Part shown: piece by piece, positions 1 through 7,239 of the stretch
Layout: each line of letters begins with the position of its first letter
How positions within the stretch are numbered: position 1 is the first letter of the stretch
NCBI GenBank assembly: GCA_039183635.1
Contig: JBCDBL010000023.1
Span: 1 to 36,837, forward strand
Origin: JBCDBL01 sp039183635
Lineage (GTDB): Bacteria > Pseudomonadota > Alphaproteobacteria > Caulobacterales > Parvularculaceae
DNA: 36,837 nt
Direction: 5' to 3'
Made by a program: the position numbers and the translations under genes
The notes under the pieces: model-generated
The model's database searches: none
Seen by the model: the letters and a program-made list of their open reading frames with translations, nothing else
Told to the model about the DNA's origin: nothing

Positions 1-1179
1 GCGGCCGGTCTCGCCCACAGAGAAAGGCGGGAAGTTGTAGTGCAGGAGGAAGTTTTCCTTGTACGTGCCTTCCAGGGCGTCGATGAATTGCTCGTCGTCG
101 CCGGTGCCGAGCGTCGCCACGACGAGGGCTTGCGTCTCGCCCCGGGTGAACAGGGCCGAGCCGTGGGTGCGGGGCAGGACGCCCGCTTCGGAGACGATCG
201 GGCGCACCGTCTTGGTGTCGCGTCCGTCAATGCGCTCCCCGGTGTCGAGAATCTGTCCGCGCACGATGTCGCTTTCAAGGCTCTTCAACAGGCCGCCGAC
301 GACGCCCTTGTCGAGGGCGTTTTCGTCGTCTGCGGCGCACAGCGCCTCAACGGCTTTGGTTTTGGCGTCGGAGATCTTCTCCTGGCGCGTTTGCTTGACG
401 GTTTCCCTGTAGGCCGCGCGCAAGCCTTCTTCGGCCAGTTGCTTGACCTTGTCTTCGTGCGCTGAATGATCTGGCGCTGTGAAGTCCCAAGGCTCCTTCG
501 CGCAGTCCTCTGCGAAGTCGATGATGAGGCCGATCACCTCCTGGGCGTGCTTGTGGCCGAACATGACAGCGCCCAACATAACGTCTTCGGACAATTCCTT
601 GGCTTCGGACTCCACCATCATCACGGCGTCTTGCGTGCCCGCCATGACAAGGTCGAGGGCCGTTTCCGGCATATCGTCGAGCAGCGGGTTCAGGGCGTAT
701 TCGCCATTGATATAGCCGACCCGGGCTGCGCCGATGGGACCGAGGAATGGAATGCCGGAGATTGTCAGCGCCGCGGAGGCCGCCACCATGGCGACGACGT
801 CGGGGTCGTTTTCAAGGTCGTGGGTGAGCACCGTGATGATCACCTGCACCTCGTTTTTAAAGCCCTTGGCGAACAGCGGGCGAATGGGCCGGTCGATGAG
901 GCGCGAGGTCAGGGTTTCTTTTTCCGACGGACGGCCTTCGCGTTTGAAAAAGCCGCCGGGGATCTTGCCGGCGGCGTAGGTGCGCTCCTGGTAATTCACC
1001 GTCAACGGAAAGAAGTCGAACGCCGGGTTCGCTTCTTTCTGGCCGACCACGGTGGCGAGCACCGCGGTCTCCCCATAGGTCGCCAGAACCGCGCCGTCGG
1101 CCTGGCGCGCCATGCGGCCAGATTCAAGCGTCAGCGTGCGCCCGCCCCATTCGATGGATTTGCGTGTGATGTTAAACAT
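1..1179 (-). CDS. pnp: Polyribonucleotide nucleotidyltransferase (PNPase), N-terminal 393 residues, cut by window edge
   Basis: PNPase degrades RNA 3' to 5' by phosphorolysis and is a core part of mRNA turnover. The visible part begins MFNITRKSIEWGGR and covers the first RNase PH domain (motifs KIPGGFFKREGRPS and SRLIDRPIRPLF), the helical linker domain, and the start of the second RNase PH domain (GERIDGRTKTVRPI, LFTRGETQALV). The reading frame continues through base 1, so the catalytic end of the second PH domain and the KH and S1 domains lie outside the window; about 700 residues is usual. The start at 1179 is supported by an AAGGA Shine-Dalgarno 8 bases upstream. It is the last gene of the rimP-nusA-infB-rpsO block. 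PNPase is commonly autoregulated through its leader, but I see no specific site here. Confidence 0.97.
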   Translation of the reverse strand, partial: MFNITRKSIEWGGRTLTLESGRMARQADGAVLATYGETAVLATVVGQKEANPAFDFFPLTVNYQERTYAAGKIPGGFFKREGRPSEKETLTSRLIDRPIRPLFAKGFKNEVQVIITVLTHDLENDPDVVAMVAASAALTISGIPFLGPIGAARVGYINGEYALNPLLDDMPETALDLVMAGTQDAVMMVESEAKELSEDVMLGAVMFGHKHAQEVIGLIIDFAEDCAKEPWDFTAPDHSAHEDKVKQLAEEGLRAAYRETVKQTRQEKISDAKTKAVEALCAADDENALDKGVVGGLLKSLESDIVRGQILDTGERIDGRDTKTVRPIVSEAGVLPRTHGSALFTRGETQALVVATLGTGDDEQFIDALEGTYKENFLLHYNFPPFSVGETGR

Positions 1180-1444
1180 TCGTTGTTTTCCTTAAAGTCA
1201 GGCCCGCGCCGGATTGCGCGGTCTGTCGTCTGGTCAAGGCTGTCTCGCATCGTCTTTCCGGTCCGAACCCATTTTCGAACCGCGACGCGAAGGGTGTCCT
1301 TACGTCAGCCCTGTTGCGTCGCCTTATTTCCTTATCAACGGCGGCGCTATTCCCAAAACCGCAGGCGGTCGTTGGGTAACTGCTATGTGCGACTTAGAAA
1401 GCACAGAATTTGAGGTCATGCGAAAAGCCTCTGTATGCCCCGAT

Positions 1445-1526
1445 CGTCATCCCAGCGAAAGCTGGGATCCAGGGCCATATGCTCAGAGTATGCCGCCCCT
1501 GGATCCTGACTTTCGTCAGGATGACG
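1445..1526. repeat. Dispersed palindromic repeat (CGTCATCC...GGATGACG)
   Basis: The 82-base element starts CGTCATCCCAGCGAAAGCTG and ends TTTCGTCAGGATGACG. Its termini are perfect inverted repeats (CGTCATCC/GGATGACG). Each side also contains its own small hairpin (CCCAGCGAAAGCTGGG; CCTGACTTTCGTCAGG), and GGATCCAGGG near the left pairs with CCCCTGGATCC on the right. Elements with this sequence are common between genes in alphaproteobacteria, which I know from general familiarity rather than a search here. It lies between the rpsO terminator and pnp and could alter pnp mRNA folding. Confidence 0.8.
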
Positions 1527-1604
1527 AGCGGAGAGCGAAGCGTTCAAACAAAGCTTTTCCGCTAAAACTCCAACCCATATTTCCAAACGTTACGCACAGA
1601 TACG

Positions 1605-1630
1605 AAAACGGGCGGCCCAATGACCGCCCG
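1605..1630 (-). terminator. rpsO downstream terminator hairpin
   Basis: Read on the minus strand, CGGGCGG and CCGCCCG form a 7-bp GC stem with an 8-base loop followed by TTTTC. It lies 15 bases past the rpsO stop codon, in the right place and orientation for a Rho-independent terminator or attenuator between rpsO and pnp. The T run is short, so termination may be partial. Confidence 0.65.
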
Positions 1631-1644
1631 CGTCAGTAACCCGC

Positions 1645-1914
1645 TTAACGGCGCAGGCCGAGCCGTTCGATGAGGCTTTTATAACGTCCCTCATCCTTGG
1701 CTTTCACATAGTCGAGCAACCGACGACGCTGGGAGACAAGCTTCAAAAGCCCCCGGCGGGAATGGTTGTCTTTTTTGTGATCCTTAAAGTGGTCGGTGAG
1801 ATTGGAGATCCGTTCAGAGAGGATCGCCACTTGAACTTCCGGAGAGCCCGTATCGCCCTCTTTGGTTCCATACTCTTTGATGAGCGCTTCTTTGCGCTCC
1901 GCTGTAATCGACAT
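1645..1914 (-). CDS. rpsO: 30S ribosomal protein S15
   Basis: S15 binds 16S rRNA early in assembly of the small subunit platform. The 89-residue protein is the standard length and shows family motifs: GDTGSPEVQVAILSERI near residues 21-37, DHSRRGLL-type helix (DNHSRRGLLKLVSQRRRLLDY) near 49-69, and the closing IERLGLRR. It begins MSITAERKEALIKEYG. It follows truB by 13 bases and precedes pnp, the usual bacterial order. An autoregulatory pseudoknot overlapping the start is known for S15 in E. coli; I do not see clear equivalents here. Confidence 0.98.
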   Translation of the reverse strand: MSITAERKEALIKEYGTKEGDTGSPEVQVAILSERISNLTDHFKDHKKDNHSRRGLLKLVSQRRRLLDYVKAKDEGRYKSLIERLGLRR

Positions 1915-1927
1915 CGGGCAGCTCCTT

Positions 1928-2857
1928 TTACAAATTAAACACGCGGGTCGGTTTCAGCTTCAGCCCGTCGAGCGCGCAGATCGCCTGCGGGCCGTCCCGG
2001 GTTTCGGCGAGCACCGCCGGTATGAAGCCTTTTTCCTCGCCGCGAACGGTCTTGGCCTGCGCGGGGGTCAAGACCACAGCCTGGCCCCGTTGCAGTTTCA
2101 GGGCGTCCCCCCCGGAAACGGCGCACGCCGGGATGTCGTCCAGCGCGGTCGAAACGGGGGAAAGTTCGCCCATGAGCGCGGGGTTATCGCGCATCTGTTC
2201 CAGAAGATCCAGCTTTTTTGCTTGGGATTCGTCAAAAGGGCCGACAGCTGTCCGGCGCAGTTGGGAGACATGGCCGCAGGTTCCAAGAGCCTGGCCCATA
2301 TCCCGCACGAGGGAGCGGATATAGGCGCCCTTGCCGGTCTCCGCTTCAAACACCCCATGGTCGGCGTCGGGCGTGTCCACGAGGCGGAGGTCGTAGATAT
2401 CCACGCGGCGGGATTTCAACTCCACCTCCTCGCCGTCCCGGGCAAGGTCGTAGGCCCGTTCGCCGTTGACTTTGATCGCTGAAAACTTAGGCGGCAGCTG
2501 CTCTATTTCGCCCACGAAACGATTGAGAATGGCTTGTATGTCTTCGCTTGAAGGGCGCACATCGGAGGTGGCGATGGCCTCCCCCTCCGCATCATCCGTG
2601 GTGGTGGCGACGCCCCAGCGGGCGGTGAAGCGATAGCTTTTGCGTCCATCCATCACGAACGGCACGGTCTTCGTCGCTTCCCCGAACGCCACGGCGAGGA
2701 TGCCGGTGGCCAGCGGGTCGAGCGTCCCCGCATGCCCGGCCTTTTGCGCATCAAACAAACGCCGGCACGCGCCCACCGCTTGCGTGGAGGTCATATCATA
2801 GGGTTTGTCGAGAACCAGCCAGCCGTTCACCGGCTTGCCGCGTTTGCGTCGGGGCAT
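1928..2857 (-). CDS. truB: tRNA pseudouridine(55) synthase TruB
   Basis: TruB isomerises U55 in the T loop of nearly all tRNAs. The 309-residue protein carries the signature motif GHAGTLDPLATGILAV, with Asp47 the expected catalytic residue, preceded by the family start NGWLVLDKPYDMTS. The KFSAIKVNGERAYDLAR motif and a C-terminal region (AICALDGLKLKPTRVFNL) fit the alphaproteobacterial form. A repeat of about 134 bases separates it from rbfA, an unusually long gap for this operon, so its translation is not coupled to rbfA. Confidence 0.98.
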   Translation of the reverse strand: MPRRKRGKPVNGWLVLDKPYDMTSTQAVGACRRLFDAQKAGHAGTLDPLATGILAVAFGEATKTVPFVMDGRKSYRFTARWGVATTTDDAEGEAIATSDVRPSSEDIQAILNRFVGEIEQLPPKFSAIKVNGERAYDLARDGEEVELKSRRVDIYDLRLVDTPDADHGVFEAETGKGAYIRSLVRDMGQALGTCGHVSQLRRTAVGPFDESQAKKLDLLEQMRDNPALMGELSPVSTALDDIPACAVSGGDALKLQRGQAVVLTPAQAKTVRGEEKGFIPAVLAETRDGPQAICALDGLKLKPTRVFNL

Positions 2858-2960
2858 GGAGTTGGGTGTGCCTTTTTTAGTTAAGCGCGTGTGGGTATTT
2901 CAGGGGGGAGAGGCTGTCAAGGATGGTTGAGCCGTTCGAAGGTTTTGGATGAGGCCGTCC

Positions 2961-3094
2961 TTTTCTTCCCCCGCTTTGCGGGGGAAGTGTCCGCGTCGCG
3001 GACGAAGGGGGCCTTCTCACGTTAACGACAAGCGGTTTATCTGGCCCCCTCCGTCGCCTTTGGCGACACCTCCCCCGCGTGCGGGGGAGGAAAA
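2961..3094. repeat. Palindromic repeat, copy A (TTCTTCCCCCGC ... GCGGGGGAGGAA)
   Basis: This 134-base element starts with a small hairpin (CTTCCCCCGCTTTGCGGGGG), continues GTCCGCGTCGCGGACGAAGG, and closes with CCTCCGTCGCC, GGCGACACC and CTCCCCCGCGTGCGGGGGAG. The outer ends are inverted copies of each other. It shares this structure with the element at 3549-3692. It fills most of the rbfA-truB gap, ending 3 bases from the rbfA stop codon. Confidence 0.8.
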
Positions 3095-3097
3095 CCT

Positions 3098-3484
3098 CTA
3101 ATCCAAATCCCGGCGGACATCTTCGGAGCGCAGTAAAGCCTCCACCTTGTCGCCTTCGTCAAAGCTTTGGTCGAGGCGGAAGGTGAGAGCCGGCGTGTGT
3201 TTCATATCAATCTCACGCCCCAACTGTCCGCGCAGAAACTTTGCTGACCGGTTCAGCCCGGCGAGCACCGTGTCCTGGTCTCGCCCGCCGAGCGGCATAA
3301 CGTACACGGTGGCGTTTTTAAGGTCCGGCGAGGCGGAGACCTCCGTCACGGTGACGGACGCGCCGGCGACATCGGGGTCCCGCACCTCGTCCCGGCGCAG
3401 AATATCGGCAAGGGCGTGGCGAATGAGTTCCCCGGCGCGCAGCTGACGTTGGGACGGGCCTTGGGAGTGGAAGCGTTTTTTCAT
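3098..3484 (-). CDS. rbfA: 30S ribosome-binding factor A
   Basis: RbfA is a small KH-fold protein that binds the immature 30S subunit and helps form helix 1 of 16S rRNA; it matters most in the cold. The 128-residue sequence begins MKKRFHSQGPSQRQLRAGE and has the family's L..IL...EVRDP(D)V segment (ILRRDEVRDPDVAGASVTVTEV) and the KNATVYVMPLGG strand. The last part, FRLDQSFDEGDKVEALLRS, is the normal ending. It has no strong Shine-Dalgarno, and both of its flanks are occupied by copies of the same repeat, so translational coupling to infB or truB looks unlikely. Confidence 0.96.
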   Translation of the reverse strand: MKKRFHSQGPSQRQLRAGELIRHALADILRRDEVRDPDVAGASVTVTEVSASPDLKNATVYVMPLGGRDQDTVLAGLNRSAKFLRGQLGREIDMKHTPALTFRLDQSFDEGDKVEALLRSEDVRRDLD

Positions 3485-3548
3485 CGTCAGTGTATTTATT
3501 ATCTATGGCCGCCCGATAATCGAGAGACTTAAAGTATTGCACAATCCC

Positions 3549-3692
3549 TTTCTTCCCCCGCTTTGCGGGAGAAGTGGGCGCGCAGCGGTCGAAGGGGGCC
3601 TTGTCCGATCTCAAACCTTTGAATGCGAGGCGTGTCCGCGCCCCCTCCGTCTCGCGATGCTCGACACCTCCCCCGCTTGCGGGGGAGGAAAA
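3549..3692. repeat. Palindromic repeat, copy B
   Basis: This 144-base element has the same plan as copy A. It starts TTTCTTCCCCCGCTTTGCGG and ends in the inverted edge CACCTCCCCCGCTTGCGGGG followed by AGGAAAA. The centre is longer and diverged. It sits between the infB stop (3701) and the rbfA start (3484), in the same orientation as copy A. Confidence 0.8.
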
Positions 3693-3700
3693 GGGGGGCC

Positions 3701-6295
3701 CTACAACGTCCGCTCGATCCTTTCCACGGCGAAGCATTCAATCACGTCGCCGACTTTCAGATCGTCGTAATTCGCAAAGCTCATGCCGCATTCCTGGCCG
3801 GCGGGCACTTCGGACACATCGTCTTTGAAGCGCTTTAATTGAGACAGCTCGCCTTCGTGGATCACAACGCTGTCGCGGATGAGGCGGACCTTGGCGCCGC
3901 GGCGAACCTGGCCTTCGGTGACGCGGCAGCCGGCGACCTTGCCCACTTTGGAGACATTGAACACCTCCAAAATCTCCGCATTGCCGAGGAAGTTTTCCCG
4001 CAATTCCGGGTCGAGCATGCCGGACAGAGCCGCCTTGATGTCGTCGATCAAGTCGTAGATGACAGAGTAATAGCGGATTTCGACGCCGGAGCGTTCGGCC
4101 TCATCCCGCGCCTGTTTGTTGGCGCGGACGTTAAAGCCGAGCACCGGCGCGTTGGACGCCTCGGCGAGGATGACGTCGCTTTCGGAAATACCGCCGACGC
4201 CGGTGTGGAGCACCCGCGCGCGGACTTCCTCCGTCGACATCTTTTCCAAAGCGCCGACAATCGCTTCGACAGACCCTTGTACGTCGCCTTTGATGACAAT
4301 CGGCAATTCCTTGATCTCGGCGTCTTTCAATTGCGCCATCATCTGTTCGAGGGACGCGCCGCCCGTCACGGCTGTTGCTTTGTCCCGCGCCTGGCGTTGG
4401 CGGAAGTCTGCGACTTCCCGGGCGCGGGCCTCGTTCTCAACGACCACAAACTGATCGCCGGGCGCCGGGACGCCGTTTAAGCCCAGAATTTCAACGGGCA
4501 AGGACGGCCCGGCTTCTTTCAGTTGCTTGCCCTTGTCGTCGATCAAGGCGCGCACCTTGCCCCACTCGGCCCCGGCGACAACGATGTCGCCGCGTTTTAA
4601 CGTGCCGCGTTGCACCAGGAACGTGGCGACGGGGCCGCGGCCCTTGTCGAGCTCGGCCTCCACCACAGCGCCCTCGGCGGCCCGGCCCGGGTTCGCCTTC
4701 AGCTCCAGAATTTCCGACTGCAGAAGGATCGCCTCCTGCAGGCCGTCGAGGTTCATTTTCTTCAGGGCGGAAACTTCGACTTCCTGAATGTCGCCGCCCA
4801 TGCTTTCCACGATCAGTTCGTGGGACAACAGATCATTGCGCACCCGGCTTGGATCGGCGTCGGGCTTGTCGATTTTGTTGATGGCGACGATGATCGGCAC
4901 CCCGGCCGCCTTGGCGTGGGAGATGGCTTCTTCCGTCTGCGGCATAACGCCGTCGTCGGCGGCGACCACAAGGATCACAATATCCGTCACCTCTGCGCCC
5001 CGGGCGCGCATCGCGGTAAAGGCGGCGTGGCCGGGCGTATCGAGGAAGGAGATTTTTTGCCCTTTCTTCAGCGTCACCTGATACGCGCCGATATGTTGCG
5101 TGATGCCGCCCGCTTCTCCCGCCACAACGTCCGTGGCGCGCAAGGCGTCAAGCAAGGAGGTTTTGCCGTGGTCGACATGGCCCATGATGGTCACGACCGG
5201 CGGGCGGGCTTGTAAATCCGCCTCGTCGTCGGCGGCGCCGGTAAGGCCCTCCTCCACGTCGGCTTCGGACACGCGTTTTACGCTATGGCCGAGATCTTCG
5301 GCGACCAGTTGCGCGGTGTCGGCGTCGAGAACGGCGTTCGCGGTCACCATCTGGCCCTGTTTCATCAGCGTCTTGACGAGATCGACGGCGCGCATGGCCA
5401 TCCGCTGGGCCAATTCCTGCACCGTGATGGTTTCCGGCACGACCACCTCGCGAACGATCTTTTGCGGCTCGCCCCGCTGTTGGGCGCGCTGTTTCTCACG
5501 CTCACGGGCGCGCCGGACCGAGGCGAGGGAGCGCTGACGCTCGTCTTCGTCGAGCGCGTTGGCGATGGTGAGCTTGCCGGTGCGTCGCCGCGGTTCAGCC
5601 TTTGGTTTGGTCGTGGACTTGCTGTCGTCGAAACTGCGCTTGGTCTTGATCCGTCCGCCAAGGGCCGCCAGGGGGTTGTCCTTGTCTTCTTCGGAGACAA
5701 GGGAGGGGTCTTCCTTGGGCTTGTCGTCGATTTTGTCGTTTTGTTTTTTCTGCCGGCGTTTTTCTTCCTCAGCTTCCAAAAGCTCCCGCGCTTCAGCTTC
5801 GGCGCGTTCGCGTTCGGCTTGTTCCTTTTTGCGTTTGGCGTCTTCTTCAGCCTGGCGTTTGCGCTCGGTCTCAAGCTTGTCGGCCTCTTCCGCGGCCCGT
5901 GCTGCGCGTGCTGCGGCTTCGGCTTCTTCGCGTTTTTTGCGTTCCTCTTCCTGAGCTTTGGCTGCGGCGAGGGCTTTGGCGCGCGCTGCGCGTTCGTCCT
6001 CGGACAGGGTGCGTAACACCGCGCCCTGTTTTTTTGCATCCGCGCTCGGCGCCGGGGCTTTGGCCGCGGGCTTGGCGGCCGGTTTCGCCGCCGGCTTTTT
6101 CGCCGGCGCGCCATCGCTGGCGGCGTCGTCGGCCTGGCCAGGCACGACGATGCGCCGCCGCTTACGCTCCACCTGGACAGCTTTCGTTCGCCCATGGGAG
6201 AAGCTCTGCTTCACCGTGTCCTTGGAAACGGTCTTCCGCAGCGTCAGGGGTTTGCGCCCGCTCGCCGGTTTTTTGGTCTCTGTCTCGTCAGTCAT
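3701..6295 (-). CDS. infB: Translation initiation factor IF-2
   Basis: IF-2 is the GTPase that brings fMet-tRNA to the 30S subunit and promotes subunit joining. The 864-residue protein has an N-terminal IF2-associated segment (TLRKTVSKDTVKQSFSHGR), a KPAA repeat patch near residues 68-80, a long charged coiled-coil stretch to about residue 195, and the IF2_N domain near 285-335. The GTPase domain follows: GHVDHGKT at about 373-380, DTPGH at about 420-424, NKID near 474. Domains II-IV end with the tRNA-binding C domain (GKVAGCRVTEGQVRRGAKVRLI). An internal start giving a shorter isoform is known in E. coli; it was not assessed here. It lies 131 bases after ylxR. Confidence 0.99.
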   Translation of the reverse strand: MTDETETKKPASGRKPLTLRKTVSKDTVKQSFSHGRTKAVQVERKRRRIVVPGQADDAASDGAPAKKPAAKPAAKPAAKAPAPSADAKKQGAVLRTLSEDERAARAKALAAAKAQEEERKKREEAEAAARAARAAEEADKLETERKRQAEEDAKRKKEQAERERAEAEARELLEAEEEKRRQKKQNDKIDDKPKEDPSLVSEEDKDNPLAALGGRIKTKRSFDDSKSTTKPKAEPRRRTGKLTIANALDEDERQRSLASVRRAREREKQRAQQRGEPQKIVREVVVPETITVQELAQRMAMRAVDLVKTLMKQGQMVTANAVLDADTAQLVAEDLGHSVKRVSEADVEEGLTGAADDEADLQARPPVVTIMGHVDHGKTSLLDALRATDVVAGEAGGITQHIGAYQVTLKKGQKISFLDTPGHAAFTAMRARGAEVTDIVILVVAADDGVMPQTEEAISHAKAAGVPIIVAINKIDKPDADPSRVRNDLLSHELIVESMGGDIQEVEVSALKKMNLDGLQEAILLQSEILELKANPGRAAEGAVVEAELDKGRGPVATFLVQRGTLKRGDIVVAGAEWGKVRALIDDKGKQLKEAGPSLPVEILGLNGVPAPGDQFVVVENEARAREVADFRQRQARDKATAVTGGASLEQMMAQLKDAEIKELPIVIKGDVQGSVEAIVGALEKMSTEEVRARVLHTGVGGISESDVILAEASNAPVLGFNVRANKQARDEAERSGVEIRYYSVIYDLIDDIKAALSGMLDPELRENFLGNAEILEVFNVSKVGKVAGCRVTEGQVRRGAKVRLIRDSVVIHEGELSQLKRFKDDVSEVPAGQECGMSFANYDDLKVGDVIECFAVERIERTL

Positions 6296-6426
6296 GCGTT
6301 CGCCGTCCGTCCGGCTCTTTCCTTAACTTATGTGGTGCGCGTTTCTCATCGCGCGGGGGTTGCTTTTCGGCCTTTTAAGGCCTGTGCGTCATGGCGCGGC
6401 GCCGCGCTATGACGTTTCGTCAAACA

Positions 6427-7239
6427 CTAGGGCTCCGCCCCGCTCCAATTCTCAAGTCCCCAGCTGTCCGGCGCGAGGGGGCGAAACCCCGACAAGCGCT
6501 TTGCGTCCTTTAAGAGCCGCCGCGCGGCCGCGCCGGAACGGAGGGCGACATGTACCACACTGTCCCGCCCCAAAGACAAGCCCAATTCGTCGCTTTTAAA
6601 GCAACCAATGACGCAAATGCGGCCGTGGGCCGCCCGGGCGAGGGCTAGAATTTTGGTTCGACCGTCCGCCGCCGCGTCCGAGGCCTCTATAAGTAAGGCT
6701 GGCGCTTCCTTTTGCACCAGAGCACGGGTTTTGTCGAAGCCTAATACCGCTTCGCCGGCCCGAAATGCGAGGCCGATCGCTTCAAGGCTGCGTTTGACGA
6801 GAAGCGCTTCCACAGATGCGGCGAGATCCGCCGGCGCTGCGGCGTTTTGCTTAAACGCCCTCGAAAAGAGCCCTTTTTTTGCAGCTGTGTCGATAGAGGT
6901 CCGGTCAGACGTCACCCATGCGCCGCGTCCCGGAAGCCGCTCGGCGAGATCCGGCGTAACGACGCCGTCCGGGCTGAGGGCGAAACGCACAAGGGCGCCC
7001 GCGTCTCCGGCCGTGCGGGAGACGATGCAGGTGCGCTCCGGCGTCCGGGGATTTCGGGCCCCGGCGCGCGCCTTGTCCTCGGCGGCGATATCGCCGTCGG
7101 TCTCATATGGTTGCGTCTTCGCCAGCAGGTTCGGCCTCCGCGCCGTCTTCGCCCTCTTCCCCTTCGTCCGCAGCCAGATCTTCTTCAGTGATCCAGCCGG
7201 CGGCGAGGCGGGCGCGCATGATGAGGGCTTCGGCCTCAT
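6427..7239 (-). CDS. YlxR-family RNA-binding protein fused to an L7Ae-like domain; start uncertain
   Basis: This is the usual gene between nusA and infB. The first recognisable domain is YlxR/DUF448, with the RTCIVSR motif, the RFALSPDGVVTPD strand and LPGRGAWV. The second half (SLEAIGLAFRAGEAVLGFDKTRALV...APALLIEASDAA) is an L7Ae/S12e-like RNA-binding fold; the two-domain form is normal in alphaproteobacteria. The listed start is the only ATG, GTG or TTG in frame, and it lies 137 bases inside nusA without a Shine-Dalgarno. The ATG overlapping the nusA stop (7106) is in a different frame. The true N terminus is probably near 7080-7110, through a non-standard start, or a base is missing. Confidence 0.85.
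   Translation of the reverse strand: MRPKPSSCAPASPPAGSLKKIWLRTKGKRAKTARRPNLLAKTQPYETDGDIAAEDKARAGARNPRTPERTCIVSRTAGDAGALVRFALSPDGVVTPDLAERLPGRGAWVTSDRTSIDTAAKKGLFSRAFKQNAAAPADLAASVEALLVKRSLEAIGLAFRAGEAVLGFDKTRALVQKEAPALLIEASDAAADGRTKILALARAAHGRICVIGCFKSDELGLSLGRDSVVHVALRSGAAARRLLKDAKRLSGFRPLAPDSWGLENWSGAEP

Larger units (their letters stand above)
1180..1644. other. rpsO-pnp intergenic region
   Basis: This 465-base spacer separates rpsO from pnp. It holds the rpsO terminator (about 1605-1630) and a dispersed palindromic repeat (1445-1526). The open frames crossing it on the plus strand have no ribosome binding site or recognisable protein character and are not genes. A pnp promoter is expected here because of the terminator upstream, but I cannot point to one with confidence. 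Confidence 0.7.

Noticed and set aside
466..1413. Long plus-strand frame opposite pnp
   Set aside because: It mirrors the high-GC pnp gene on the other strand; the pnp product is unmistakable.
6912..7106. 64-codon frame starting at the ATG that overlaps the nusA stop
   Set aside because: Position suggests coupled translation, but the product is a Pro/Arg-rich shadow of ylxR with no protein character.
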